From Rutpela maculata (Eukaryota > Arthropoda > Insecta > Coleoptera > Cerambycidae): a stretch of DNA of 64,000 nucleotides. The notes beneath the pieces are model-generated. The model was not told the origin of the DNA and searched no databases. It saw only the letters and a program-made list of their open reading frames with translations. The stretch is from contig OW386291.2 in the NCBI GenBank assembly GCA_936432065.2, positions 107,139,823 to 107,203,822 on the forward strand, written 5' to 3'. How positions within the stretch are numbered: position 1 is the first letter of the stretch; each line of letters opens with the position of its first letter. Of this stretch, positions 20,815 to 32,381 are shown in pieces. The position numbers were made by a program, and so were the translations under genes.

Positions 20815-22490
20815 AATTACGTGGTAATATTTCAGGGTGTGGTTCCTTAGGTCATTTTATGAAGAAAAGTTTATATTAACATATGTCCACAACGGCTTAA
20901 ATGTTTTGCTACAGGATGTTGATTTTTTCTTAAATAGACGGTTTCTTGCGTTTCTCTCGTCAGACGCACAGTTCTTGATTAAAACAATTAAATTCAGATT
21001 GAAACCAATTAGTATTAACATTGATAATGGTAAATTTTCTTTTATAAAAATTGTTGGAAATGGCCACCTTCACTTACTAGGCATGATTCCACCCGTCTTC
21101 GTATTGAATTGCGCACTGGCTCAAATATTTCCGACGTATTCCGTATTGTTTCACACGAGGCAAGTATTCGCTCTCTTAAATCTTGTAAAGTGGTAATGGG
21201 AGTTTTACACATCAAGGTTTTAAGATGACCCCACAAAAAAAATCCAAACCATTGAGATCGGGGATCTTGTTGACCATTGCTGAAGTCCTCCGCGACCTAT
21301 TCAACGATTAGGATAAACCACATGTAAATGGTCGCGAATAATGTCACTGAAATGAACAGGAGCTCCATCGTGCATGTACCACATTTGATTTTTTAACGCA
21401 ATTGGTACATCTTCAAGAAGCACACTAAAAATTGGAAAGTGCAGGTAAGATTGTTCTGACAGAAGTTCACACGCTGTGGAAAATCCCTAGGAAGTAATGC
21501 CTGTACTCTTAAAATATGGTACGCATACAATAAAAAATCAACAAAAAATCGCCAAACAATTTGATGACAAATATTCAAAGCTCTAGGATGTTCGCCGATT
21601 TTCTGCAGCACCGCTTCCTCAATTTCTGGTGTTCTGATAGTTCGAGGTCTACCTTCCGAAGTTTCTTTTTGGAAACTACCAGTTTCACAAAGACGGGAAT
21701 GAATAGTCAAAAAGAATCGGTTATCTGGCAAGGCACGATTAGGATATCTTTCCTGATACATACTTCTGGCTTTTGTTGCATTACCATCTGCGAGACCTTA
21801 TACGTAATACGTTGTCGCCACTTCTGCATTCGTGTAATACACCATATTTACTGAGATATTTGAATAAAAATAGCGAAAAAATAAGATAAATTCAATGAAA
21901 CACTAAAAATCGGAGAAATAATACGATGATATGGTTTTGAACATCAACAACTTACTTTATGTCAACAAATATTGTTTTGAAAATGTTTGTAAAAACGTCA
22001 TTTATTTCAGAGTAATTAGATTTATGTGTTCAAAAATTATATTAGTCAATACTGTTAAATGAAGCAATTTGAATTTAATTGTTTCAATCAAGAGCTGTCT
22101 GACGAGAAAAACGTAAAAGATAGTTTTCAAGTAGAATTGTCCAGGCTAATCAGAAAAAATATCCACATGGAAAAATGTCAGGGACGTGTACCACTTTTTT
22201 GGTAAAAATATCAGAGGACATGTTTGCAGGGATGCCACTGGTGGAGCGATTAAATAACTTTTCTAACTAAAATATGTTGTTTGTATTCTATTAACACATA
22301 CCAAAATTGAAAATAATATCTGCAGTACTTTCTGAGATAAAAAAAATAACGATTTAAAAAAAAATTTAACACCCGTAGCAAAAAATTTAAGCTGTTGCGG
22401 ACATATGTTCATATGATCCTTCCTTCATGAAATGAACTAAGGAATCACACTCTGAAATATTAGCACGCCATTAAGAAACGGAACGAAACG
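20815..22490. mobile_element. DDE (mariner-like) transposon with long TIRs
   Basis: The left end (20815-21003) and right end (22067-22490) are inverted copies: outer box GTTCCTTAATTACGTGGTAA at left against GTTTCTTAATGGCGTGCTAA at right (reverse-complemented), then TTCAG(G/A)GTGTG(G/A)TTCCTTAG, ACATATGTCC(A/G)CAAC and, innermost, CGTCAGACGCACAGTTCTTG against CGTCAGACAGCTCTTGATTG. The right arm carries ~230 bp of extra sequence. It encloses the transposase relic at 21045-21848. Confidence 0.75.
21045..21848 (-). pseudogene. Mariner-like DDE transposase, internally deleted
   Basis: The start codon at ~21846 gives MVYYTNAEVATTYYV, a TAA, then GLADGNATKARSMYQERYPN and FLTIHSRLCETGSF: the N-terminal helix-turn-helix (DUF4817-like) of insect DDE transposases. 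After ~110 residues the frame jumps (near 21430) to the C-terminal half: MWYMHDGAPVHFSDIIRDHL (DGAPxH motif), HVVYPNR, WSTRSP, FFLWGHLKTLMCKTPITTLQ and DLRERILASCETIR. The central part with the first catalytic Asp is deleted. It sits exactly between matching TIRs, so it is the element's own decayed gene. Confidence 0.8.
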
Positions 22491-22515
22491 GTGTAGACAG
22501 TGACAAAGGCTAATA

Positions 22516-22716
22516 TTATACAATATCATTAATGTTAGGCATAGGATATTTATCACCTACTGTTTTTTCATTTAATTTTCTATAATCTACGACTAATCGC
22601 CATTTGCGTTTCCGGATGCATCTAATTTTTTTGGAACTATCCAAATAGAAGAGGAATAGGCCACCCGAGAAATTAGCAGAGGTCGGAATTACCCCTCGGA
22701 TAAAACGTAAAACCAT
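22516..22716 (-). pseudogene. Gypsy-type reverse transcriptase fragment
   Basis: Minus-strand frame with RKWRLVVDYRKLNEKTVGDK followed by YPMPNINDI, the first conserved block of Ty3/gypsy RT (WRLVVDYRxLNxxTxxDxYPxP). The preceding residues (GVIPTSANFSGGLF) are a decayed version of the usual IxPSxSPxSSP segment. No LTRs or further pol are seen. Not related closely to the intact element at 30346-40419, whose block reads PRFCIDYRHLNEV. Confidence 0.75.
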
Positions 22717-22929
22717 GGTTGGCTTTAGGTGGTTATGTCAGTGCATAAAGATTTGCATGCATGTATCAAACAATATCTTACATTGAATTTTTTTAAGCGA
22801 ATTCCATATTATCCAAAGTTGATAAAGTCAATTTATTATAAACACTCACTCGAAGAGAACTGGAGGTATAGGGGGATGTACTTAACACTAAACTAACACA
22901 CAAGTATTTTTCACTGCCGGTTGCCAGTA

Positions 22930-23875
22930 TAAATTATATTACTAATTTCTGTTCTAAATGTTTTGGAGTTAAACTGCGGCGTCTTTCATTGAAAATCCAT
23001 TTATATTGCGAGGAGGACCTCTCGCCGTCGACAGATTTAACTGGGGCATCCTTAAATATCTAAACTTTCTCAAAGTCACCACATTAATTCCCGGTGTAGC
23101 GAAGTCTACTTCTTTGCCGTTTAAAAGGACTATTACACCTGCCATCGTACAAATCCGGGATTTTTTTTAACAGTTTGGAATTTTGTTTGTACCCTTGCAG
23201 AAATTTCTCCCTGTAATAGCATCAACTGTAGTAAATTCTGATGTTGACTGACACTGAAGGTCCTGTATAGCTAGAGGAATTCGTGAAAAACAGCAGTGTA
23301 TGGTCTCCAGATTTTCTTGAACAGTTGGATCCATAAATGCCTGTTGCGCCTGTGAAATAGCAACTGCATCATTTGAATTTCATTGTTGTATTACGGATTT
23401 CACATTTTCATACTGACAGTAACAGTACGGTTCTGCCTTTAGCCAAGTTCTTCTCTGGAAGTAATGTAGTATTTGGTAGAATTTCGTAAAATTACCGTAC
23501 ACGACTCGGTGCTTTAAGAAAAACTTTCTTTGCACTAGATATCAAATTATTAACATTAGGGTAGCACTCCCTAATAGTTTCAGCAATCTTAGGAAGCCAC
23601 TGTTACATGAAGTATATTCCAATATGTTTCTTCCAGCAGTTTTCATATAATTCACTCCATCGGTAAGAAATAATAAGAACTTGTCCTTATTTTCTGCATA
23701 TTTGTCACCCCAAAAGTCTTGTAGACTTGAATTCACTGCGTCCGCTATAGTGCGGGAATTTGTAGTTTTTAAAACTTTAGAGGCGATCAAGTGACCGCTC
23801 ATTGAACAATTTACCTCCAATGCACTCACTAAAACATTCGCTACCTCAAACTCGCAAGCAATTGTTTCATCCATG
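22930..23875 (-). pseudogene. hAT-like (CGGBP1-type) transposase relic
   Basis: On the minus strand from 23875: MDETIACEFEVANVLVSALE, KDKFLLFLTDGVNYMKTAGR, then after frameshifts FLKHRVVYGNFTKFYQILHY, RRTWLKAEPYCYCQYENVKS and LAIQDLQCQS. The LxxLTDxxxYMxxAGxxL pattern followed by a KxxFLKxxxR segment resembles CGGBP1-like transposases of the hAT superfamily, frequent as uncharacterised proteins in insects. At least two frameshifts and stops. The family assignment is from pattern memory and is tentative. Confidence 0.45.
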
Positions 23876-24102
23876 TTAAGCTAGATGTACATCACATTAA
23901 GCTCAGAAGAAATTTTCTGTAAAATAATTCTATATTTCGTAAAATATTTTTTTTTTCCTAGGGTAAACTCTGAAACATTGCTATATTTTTCGACCACAAG
24001 AGTACATCAGATTCTATGCCTTTGTCCTCTCCACATTCCTCAGGCTCCTAATTGTCTGCAAGGGGCTCCTGACCATCTGAGGGGGGCTGTTGGTCGTCTG
24101 GT

Positions 24103-24446
24103 GGTTGCCTGCTGGCTGCTCCTGTGGCCCACGCCTGAAATTCAATAGAATAAAAAATTGGATATATTTTAAATATAGTGACAACATATGTCAGAAAAGC
24201 AATAGGAGTGACTTTTCTGGGGAAGTTGTAATTAATGTAAAAATGACAACGAATCAATAAAAGAGGTGGCTCTCAGATACATTTTGAAAGTTATTTCGCA
24301 AAAAATATGTAATTGATATTGAAAATCGACAAATTTAGTATACTTCGACACCACATGTTTTTGAAAGAAGACAGCTTTTCGAATTATATTCTGCGTTCAT
24401 CTGCATTGTAGTACGGTAAGACTTCAAATTTTTTGCTTTTAAATAG
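24103..24446. repeat. Copy 1 of ~350-bp direct duplication
   Basis: Shares ~90% identity with 27468-27832: CTGAAATTCAATAGAATAAA, TTTTCTGGGGAAGTTGTAAT, GATATTGAAAATCGACAAAT and ATTCTGC(G/C)TTCATCTGCATT. Same orientation. Copy 1 is cut at 24446 by a LINE 3' end. Confidence 0.85.
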
Positions 24447-25905
24447 AATAGAATAGCCATTTATTAATTCAACCGAGCATTACAATGATATAGGACAAGT
24501 CAATATACAGAATTACAAATGAGAATAGTATTTATACATTCAAATAGAAAAGTAGAATACAAAAACAAATAAACAAACAATTAAAAACAAACAATTAAAA
24601 ACAATCAATTAAAATTTAAGTATCACTTACGGAGTAAAAAGCACGATTTATTAGAAACGACTTTGTAGCTGACATGAACTGTTTTATATTATCAATGTTT
24701 TTTATATTTACATTTAACTTGTTATATAAAGTTGATCCCATGTAGTAGGTATTCGATTTGTACAGTTCTAACCTGTGTGTAGAATATTGCAAGTTAAAGC
24801 CATGTCGTGTGGCATAATCATGGTGATAATTTTGAAGGATAAATGGATTCTTTTTTATAATTATTAATATTTCTAAAATATATAGACATGGAAGCGTTAA
24901 AATCTTCCCATTTATAAATGTGTCTCTACAGGATGCCCTGTAATTCAATCCAAATATATAGCGTATAGCTCTTTTTTGCGGTTCGCTAAATTAAAACAGC
25001 CCCAAAAAATTACTCCATATCTGTGTCCCTGTTGGCTATCCGAGATAAACGTTTAATACCAAAACAACTACTTGCACACTTGTTACAAATATAGTTAATA
25101 TGTGATTTACAGTTTAGGGATAAATCAATATGTGTTACAAGTAATTTAAAGTCCTTCACCTGTTGAATAATTTTATTATCGAAACGAATAAGAGAGCTAG
25201 CAGTGTAATTAGAACCTATAAGATGAAATTGCATAAAAAAGGTTTTTTTTCCCTGTTTACTATTAAATGGTTATTTGTAAAATATTGTGAGATTGATAAC
25301 AAATTGGAATTTAAATTTTCAATTGCCAGAGCTATATTTTTGTCACTTGTTGCAATTGTAATATCGTCTGCAAATGCACAATGGAAAGATGTTACATGTC
25401 GGTTTATGTCATTTATTTATAATAGAAATAACAAGGGACCCAGAATACTGCCTTGAGGTATACCTAAACTAATGTCAAGTTTAGTAGACTTTGCACCAAA
25501 ATAATCAACAAACTGTTTCCTATTCGTAAGATAAGATTTAAGAAGGCTATAACATTGACCACGTAGACCATAACATTCTAGTTTACTTAGTAGAATGATT
25601 GATCATGATCCACGCAGTCAAATGCTTTCGAAAGATTGACATAAATTGCAATAACCTTTTTTCCCATGTCTAAATTACAGTACCATAATCTAAAAAGCTC
25701 AGTAACGCGGTAGACGTTGAATGATCTTTTCTAAAACCGTGTTGAGTAGTAGAAAATATATTTTTTGTTTCTAGAAAGTTGACTATTTCATTAAAAATAA
25801 TTCTTTCAAATATTTTTGAAAATACTGATAATAAAGATATGGGTCTGTAATTTGTAATGTCCCGAGGGTCGTCTTTTTAAAACAAGCAAATGATATTTGA
25901 AGTGA
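24447..25905 (-). pseudogene. LINE reverse transcriptase relic, CTATT tail
   Basis: 5'-truncated LINE on the minus strand. From 25880: FSTTQHGFRKDHSTSTALLS, then SIFRKHLTAW/NLSKAFDCVDH in two frames, GIPQGSILGPLLFLLYIND, CAFADDITIATSDKNIALAI (catalytic FADD retained), MQFHLIGSN, VKDFKLLVTHID, INYICNKCASSCFGIKRLSR, LPCLYILEILI and the C-terminal TLYNKLNVNIKNIDNIKQFM block. There are frameshifts at ~24990, ~25240 and ~25600. A short (GAATA)n tail marks the 3' end at 24447. TTTTAAATAG occurs at both edges (24437-24446 and 25906-25915), a possible 10-bp target duplication. Confidence 0.8.
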
Positions 25906-25915
25906 TTTTAAATAG

Positions 25916-27410
25916 AAAATGAGGAATGACTTTTTTTGAAAAGAAATTCGTGTCCAAATTATAAATTATTTGATATTTAATATTTAATATTTTTGGTCAT
26001 TTTTCAATGAAAATTGTTGGCTTATGAAATTTGAAATTATAGATGACGCTGGGTTATAGAAAAAAGAGAATTTAAATAGAAAATGAAGAATGACTTTTTT
26101 CCGAAATACAGGTTGTTTAAAAGTTATTAATTATTTAATATTTGAAAAATATAAATTTTGGGGGCCGTAATTCGAAAATCATAAATAAAAATGTTTTTAA
26201 ATTTTGGATATAGAGGTTCTAAAGCATGCTTATCAATAATATTACATTAGTCTTTCAATAAAAAACAACGGACCCGCAATACGCATACAGGCCCGCGTGC
26301 CTGCAAGGAGGTGACATCATATTACTAGCCACTGCCAGGGAACGTTTCTTAGCCTCGCTGCATTTGGGTGATTTCTATTACGAGTAACTGGCAAAATAAA
26401 AATATATATGTTTTTCTATTGTTACGTTAGTTTATAATACCGATAAATTTATTATTTCCAACTGAAATTAAAATTTTGTGGACATACCTATTATGCAAAT
26501 ATTGTTCCAGCGGTCGTCGACATATTTATCGCAACAAATATACATCGCTGCCGCAGTGGCAGTTGATCTCTTTGCACGGTTCACAAACATCCCTGCATAT
26601 TGTAAAATTTGCGTCTTTCACAGTTTGATGAAAGCACTTTTTCTTAAAACTTTCACCTAGGGTTATTCCAACTTCTTGAACTTGCACTAGATTCTCCTTA
26701 ACGCATATATGTTAGCACACAATCCAGTACATAGATTAATGGTTTTCTTTGGCCAGGACAGATAACAGTTGTGGCACACTATCGTATTGTAGCTATCTGG
26801 GTAAAGTTGTCTTCGGGTCTACTAAGCATTCAAAAAATGTCGGTGCCTTTGACCATCAAACACGCCATTTTTTACACGCTTAACAAGTGTGTAGTCAACT
26901 TTATGCAAGAATTGTAGGATTGGATTTCTACTCTTTGGGAGAGCCATTTTTACTAGGTTTTTGAATTTAGACGCATTTTATAAGAAATCTCGATTTACAA
27001 GTGAACTGGAAATATTACTCCTAGCATTATTTCAACTGTATTCCATTTATTATCTGATAGCATAATTAAATATATTAATATTAATATAATATAACCGAAT
27101 CGTAAAATCGCACTGGGTTTTGCACTGGTATACAAAGCAGGACGCTGGCCTAAATATGTCAGTGCATGTGTTTATACCACCAAATAAATTAATTTTATTG
27201 ATAAGGTCCTCATTCATAATTTCCACAACTCGTTTTGGTAAAAATAATTTGAAAGTTGTAATTGTGCTTTCTTCAAACAAATGTACTACGACTGATTTTC
27301 CAAGCCGCTGTTGATCACTGACATTTCCTTTATGATATATGGTTTATTTAAATTTAGCGATAAAATATGCTTTTGCTCCAAAACCTCGGTATTTTTATTG
27401 ATCATTGCAT
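25916..27410. other. Unassigned; possible coding remnant at 26290-26945
   Basis: A ~45-bp direct repeat (TTTAAATAGAAAATGA(G/A)GAATGACTTTTTTT) occurs at 25908 and 26070. On the minus strand 26945-26820 opens MALPKSRNPILQFLHKVDYT and 26660-26480 contains Cys-rich frames (DVCEPCKEINCHCGSDVYLL), which look coding-derived but match nothing I recognise. Confidence 0.35.
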
Positions 27411-27472
27411 CCCCGTGACGTCACACATAAAGTGGTGGGGGTTTCCGAGCACCAGCTAAAGCACTCTACTGG
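27411..27472 (+). repeat. Copy 1 of a ~65-bp direct repeat
   Basis: CCCCGTGACGTCA, AATAAAGTGGTGGG-like box and GAGCACCAGCTAAAGCACTC are repeated at 28024-28092. Each carries a consensus TGACGTCA. Confidence 0.75.
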
Positions 27473-27832
27473 TTGCTCCTGGTTGTCTGCTCGCTGCTCC
27501 TGTGGCCCCGTCTGAAATTCAATAGAATAAAAAATTGGATATATGTTCAATATAGTGAAAACATATGTTAGAAAAGCAAATAGGAGTGAATTTTCTGGGG
27601 AAGTTGTAATTAATGTAAAAATGAGTCAATAAAAAAGGTGCTCTCAGATACATTTTTAAAAAGTTATTTCACAAAAAATATGTAACTGATATTGAAAATC
27701 GACAAATCTAGTATACTTCGACACTACACAATACAAGTTTTTCAAAGATGAAGAAGAAGCTTTTCGAATTATATTCTGCCTTCATCTGCATTGCAATACG
27801 GTAAGACTTCAAATTCTTTGCTTTTAAATATG
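27468..27832. repeat. Copy 2 of ~350-bp direct duplication
   Basis: Partner of 24103-24446. It ends ...TTGCTTTTAAATA followed by different sequence, so the duplication boundary coincides with the LINE junction of copy 1. Confidence 0.85.
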
Positions 27833-28023
27833 TTGTGTTGCTTGAAAAAGCCAGATCATTGCATTAAGTATCAAAGTCAAGATCAGAAATGATCATAGTG
27901 TAATAAATGAATATATAGTGAAAGAACTGCAGAAAATATTGCTCACTTTTTAACCTTGATATACCAGCGATAGGTTTGATTTTCGTGATGCTATTGAAAT
28001 ACATTTATAGTAATAGTGGAGTC

Positions 28024-28092
28024 AACCCCCCGTGACGTCATAAATAAAGTGGTGGGAGGATCCCGAGCACCAGCTAAAGCACTCTACTGGTA
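28024..28092 (+). repeat. Copy 2 of a ~65-bp direct repeat
   Basis: Partner of 27411-27472 with the same TGACGTCA core and the GAGCACCAGCTAAAGCACTC box; spacing 613 bp. Confidence 0.75.
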
Positions 28093-28422
28093 TTATTGCT
28101 CGACGGTGGTCCAATTGCAATTTTGTTATCAATCTACGACCAGTACACAATGCGCGGGACTCTTAAAACTAGATAATGTTCTAATTTTGTCTAAATTGGC
28201 AGTTAGATATTTTCGAAGTAGCTGATACCTAATCTGTTGTTGAAAGCTATAAATTCAAATTGGCGTATCCACTAAGGCTGCCACAATTGCAAAATTTTAA
28301 CAGATTTACATGAAATTTGGTACCTACATATTGTAGGATTCTCTATGACCAGTGTGATGTTGAAATTTAAAAATTCAAAACGACAGATTATTTTATTATG
28401 TAGAAACTAAACAGCAGACCAT

Positions 28423-28625
28423 TAAAAAACCGCTGCCCAAGGAACCACTATATCCTCATCCAGATTTTATCCAAGTCTCTCACAACGAAAAAAATGATAC
28501 TATATTTGCACTCCACTATGTGGAGTGTTGTTTATGAAACTTCAATAACATAATATTTGAAATTACCTACCCCAAATATAAAATGATATGCCCCACATCG
28601 GTAATGGGGGTGGATGAAGTACAAA
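28423..28625 (+). repeat. ACTTCCACATCC repeat family, diverged 5' part
   Basis: Opens AAAAACCGCTGCCCAAGGAA, then CATCCAGATTTTATCCAAGT, CTCACAACGAAAAAA and GGGGGTGGATGAAGTA. Matches 42135-42655 with extra TATTTGCACTCCACTATG also present at 63548. It is truncated and joined to a tRNA-like segment at its right edge. Confidence 0.7.
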
Positions 28626-28639
28626 AAATTGAGGCATTA

Positions 28640-28675
28640 ACCAACTGAGCTACCGTTCTATAGAGGTTTGGAATT
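28640..28675 (-). other. tRNA-like A-box segment (possible SINE head)
   Basis: The reverse complement reads ACGGTAGCTCAGTTGGTTAA, a good match to the pol III A-box region of tRNAs. No convincing B box or cloverleaf follows, so it is not an intact tRNA gene; a tRNA-derived SINE remnant is the likeliest reading. Confidence 0.4.
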
Positions 28676-30162
28676 TTTTTATTTTTGCGGATTCTTAAAC
28701 TTTCAAATATTAAAAAGGAGTAGATGTGCTTTTACCCCTAAAAGGGCGAAAATCGACCAAGTCAAAAATCAATGAATACGAATACTGAGAGCAAATTTTT
28801 TGGGGTCACTGATCACGAATGTGAAGACAGAAATTATAAATTTTATGTTGCACCCTTAATATGGCCGACACAAAAGGGGTAAAATGGACGATGTAATTAT
28901 TTATTGTTTATTTTGAGAAATTGGGATTTTCTTAGCGGATTGTTACATTTTGAAACATAAAACTCATCCCTTAATAATAAAACTAATTTCTCGTCTCCTA
29001 AGAGGGTGAAAACTATCTGGATACCGCTTATCTAAAAGAAACCAAGTGAAAAAATGGCAAAAATGAGTTAATAGTATCAAGCGACTGTAATATCTACTTA
29101 GTACGTTTGGTTAAATCCCGAAAAGGAACCAACAATCACCGAGCTATCTATGAGCCAGAGAATCAAGTACTAGTTCTTTAAATGCATATTTCCTATTTAG
29201 CTATATGGAGCCAAGTCACAGGTTCCATTTGGATGAACTCTGAATTTGTACTTAGCGCTTGGTTCTACCTAACCTAAAATATTTTACTCTCACTTTATGA
29301 TGCTATAACCTATCTACCGAGTTTAGGAGTACTCCGTCTGATTGGGAAAGGTGTGATACATTAGCAGAATACGCAGGCAAGAGGTGATACGAAAAGAGAA
29401 GAAAAATTGGAAAGGAAGGCCAAAAATAGGTCCCATCAGAAAGTATATTGGACAGACTTTTAAATTGCGAAAACAGTTAAAGAACTCCAGTCTAGGTCAT
29501 TATAGTTATTGGAAAACGAATTGATCCGAAAAGTTTCATAAATTTTGACTGTAACTGTAAAATGAAATATCAGGAAAAAATAAGTGTCACCCTATGAGAG
29601 GAACTCATTTAAAAATTTTGGGATTTAGGCTCATACGATACTCAAACAGCATTTTTATCAGCCGCAGTGCACATCCAGGGTATTAAAAGGAAACGAAACC
29701 CTAACAGTACAAAAAGAGGTGTACTAGAGTTTACCAACTGGGAAAAGAAACATTATGCCGAGAAATATTTGTAAAAACGTATCTTTCTACAAAACAATTC
29801 ATACTACATTATTATTATATTATTTATTTTTTTTTTACATTTTTTGATTATTTAACACGATTTTTTAATTTTTAATATAGAACCAAGCGACACAATCACA
29901 GGTGTTCTTTTTTTTTCAGTTTTTCAATACGGAACCAACTGCCAAAAAAAGACTTTTACAACTCTTAAATTCAAGTATATTCAATTTATTTTCAAATAGG
30001 GTATTGTTTCAAACAATGTACAATTTTTAAAGAGAAATTCGTTGAAAAAATATGATAATTAGATTTGTAGTGCAACTTGCAATATTAAAATGGAATTTCC
30101 CTAAAATGTGTAAATGCTGCTTGGTTTTCTTTTTAGATAAGCGGCATCCATCTCTAAAGTTA
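28676..30162. other. Unassigned; possible coding remnant 29631-29774
   Basis: On the plus strand 29631-29774 reads SYDTQTAFLSAAVHIQGIKR, KRNPNSTKRGVLEFTNWEKK and HYAEKYL-stop, which looks coding-derived but is unidentified. The rest is AT-rich without supported features. Confidence 0.35.
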
Positions 30163-30345
30163 AAAAACCGCTGCCCAAGGAATCACTACTTCCACATCCG
30201 GATTTTCTATAAAAGTCACACAACGAAAAAATTTTGTATCTGGAAATGATTGTTTATGGAACTTTAATAATATAATATTTGAAATCCTCTACCCCAAAAA
30301 CCCATAAAACGATACCCCACATCGGTAGTGGGGTGGGGGTGGTGA
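30163..30345 (+). repeat. ACTTCCACATCC repeat, 5' part (split by gypsy)
   Basis: Starts AAAAAACCGCTGCCCAAGGA, then TACTTCCACATCCGG at 30187. It runs to GGGGTGGGGGTGGTGA at 30345, where the LTR element begins. It continues at 40424. Its unsplit paralogues are 42135-42655 and 63569-64000. Confidence 0.9.
30342..30345. repeat. Target-site duplication GTGA (left)
   Basis: GTGA directly abuts the TG of the left LTR and is repeated at 40420-40423. The paralogous uninterrupted repeat at ~63745 reads GGTGGTGATAGGGGG, with one GTGA, confirming the duplication. Confidence 0.9.
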
Positions 30346-32369
30346 TGTAGAAGAACGCACTACCGGGCGTCAAAATGACGCGACACCAATTTATTTCTCA
30401 GGGGGCGCCAGTCGCGTATTACCCCGTTCTTCTACCTCCCAGGCGGGTTCGAGATAAGATGACTTCGGTAGCCGAAAAGCGGGACCAAGGCTGCACTACC
30501 ACAGATCGGAAACTACGCTCTCTCTGGACCCGAATTCCCTCGTTAGGGGTTTAGGCACCTCTTAATTTCCTGAATTTTTGCATAAAAAAATCCCAACCGA
30601 AGAATTTCTCTGCGGAGGGATTAGTTTTGGTACGCGAAAATCGCGTTTTGGTCCATTAATAACGGAATATATTTCTCAAAAAACGCATAAAAAAATCCCT
30701 ATCAAACCTTCGTAAAGCAACCAGAAGGTCGAACGTTAATGCGAATTAACTCGACACATCCGGCTTTCTCTACGAAAGTTCCAGGGATTATAGACCGTCA
30801 ACAGGCCTCAAGATCAATTAAGAAATATTAGTTCAAAGAATCCGTTTATTTAACAGAATTGGTTATACAAAATTCTCAAGAAAGAATCGTGCCTTCCCCA
30901 ATCAAGGTAGTGACTTTCAGACCATACAAGCGAGAGCGCTCGCGCTAACGATCGATTAGGTAGAAAAGATTCATACGTACCTTCTCAGAATCAAAATGCG
31001 AGCTTTTAGAATCATTTCAGACTCTGGGTAAATGAATAATTAAGGCTGACTGAAATTAACTTAAAAAAGTTTTACTAAATGAATTTAGTTTCGCTAGAGA
31101 CTACCTAGCTTTAAAGTTCTTGTATCGTGGAAATTCACGTACTCAAACACATTCAGAGGACTTATTACTGCATAAGTTGAGTGGCGTTCGATCAGTCCAC
31201 GACTTACTAACCCTTATCACAGTCGATTAATAATATCGATTTGGCAGCGTCTCACCTTCGAGCGACTATTAGGCAAAATTGAATTTTTGGATTTTTATGC
31301 ACAAGGCGTTTTCCTCTATAACTTTGTCATTTGAAAAGCCCCGTTATTGGCTTTTCTACCATCGCTTTGTCTGGACTACTCAACGCGCTCGGCCAAATTG
31401 CGAGCCGCTGGGTCAATCCAAACTCTTTCCATGCGAGAAACCGGCCTTGTACATGTGCATTGATTTTTATCAATTTTTGCTTATCGGCACTACGCCGGCT
31501 TTGACAAAATCTTCTATTTTGCCTTTTGGATGCAGTGCATCGTTAAAATTTTATGCTCATACTTTAGAATTGTGCTTTCAATGATCGTACCTCAAAGGTC
31601 AATGTCTTTGGTTGAGGAATAAAAAATAAAAAATAATTTAAAGTATATTTTCGTGGTACTTTTTAAACTGACTTCGTGGTACTTTTGAAAAATCCATTTT
31701 AAGACCAATTTCAGCGTACTTTTGAAAAATCGATTTTCGAGCCAAATTTCAAGGTACTTTTGAAAAACTAATCTGCGGGTGAAATTTTGGCGTACTTTTG
31801 AAAAATCGATTTTCAAGCCAAATTTCAAGGTACTTTTGAAAAGTTAATCCGCGGGTGGAATTTTGGCGTACTTTTGAAAAATCGATTTTCAAGCCAAATT
31901 TCAAGGTACTTTTGAAAAGTTAATCCGCGGGTGGAATTTTGGCGTACTTTTGAAAAATCGATTTTCAAGCCAAATTTCAACGCAGTTTTGAAAAATTAGT
32001 CTGCAAGTGAAACTTTGGCGTACTTTCGATAAATCGATTCTTAGGCCAAATTTTGACGCCCTTCCAAAAATATTATTTTTCAAAGTCCAATTTATGGTAC
32101 CTTTGAAAAAGTATATTATTCATAAATCTTTGTCATTATATACTTCTACTCTGATATTCTGAACCAAAAACATTTTTCCTAAGTGAAAATTCGATGTTTC
32201 TTCGAATTTTCACCTGGTCATTTCCAACGCCTTATAGAACCCAAAACGGTCCTTGTGGACTGATCTGCGCCTCTGCAGACTCCCAAAAATGTCTTTAAAT
32301 GAAATTTTTGCCTAAGTCGAATTTTGATTATGTCTTCAACTTAGGACGATTTTGGAGAGTTCTACAACA
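30346..32369 (-). repeat. 3' LTR (left), 2024 bp
   Basis: Starts TGTAGAAGAACGCAC on the plus strand and ends TCTACAACA. The same boundaries occur at 38396 and 40419, a constant offset of 8050, so there is no net length change between LTRs. Internal ~76-bp tandem units occupy 31660-32100. Short open frames inside (e.g. 31279-31584) are duplicated in both LTRs and are not genes. Confidence 0.95.
31660..32100 (-). repeat. 76-bp tandem repeats in the left LTR
   Basis: Units alternate GTACTTTTGAAAAATCGATT, AAGCCAAATTTCAAGGTACT and AATCCGCGGGTGGAATTTTG. The TTTTGG landmark falls at 31790, 31866 and 31942, a 76-bp period, with more diverged units on both sides. An identical array occupies 39710-40150. 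Confidence 0.85.
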
Positions 32370-32381
32370 CTCCCCTCCTTT
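32370..32381 (-). promoter_or_regulatory. Polypurine tract
   Basis: Read on the minus strand, AAAGGAGGGGAG directly abuts the 3' LTR. This is the expected site and composition for priming plus-strand DNA synthesis. Confidence 0.9.

Noticed and set aside
28640..28675. Functional tRNA gene
   Set aside because: A-box only; no B box, acceptor stem or anticodon arm can be drawn.
31279..31584. 101-codon open frame repeated at 39329-39634
   Set aside because: Lies inside the gypsy LTRs; identical because the LTRs are identical; no domain.
31592..32083. FxKSTxKxxxxxxFxK-type repetitive minus-strand frames
   Set aside because: Translation of the 76-bp LTR tandem units, not a protein.
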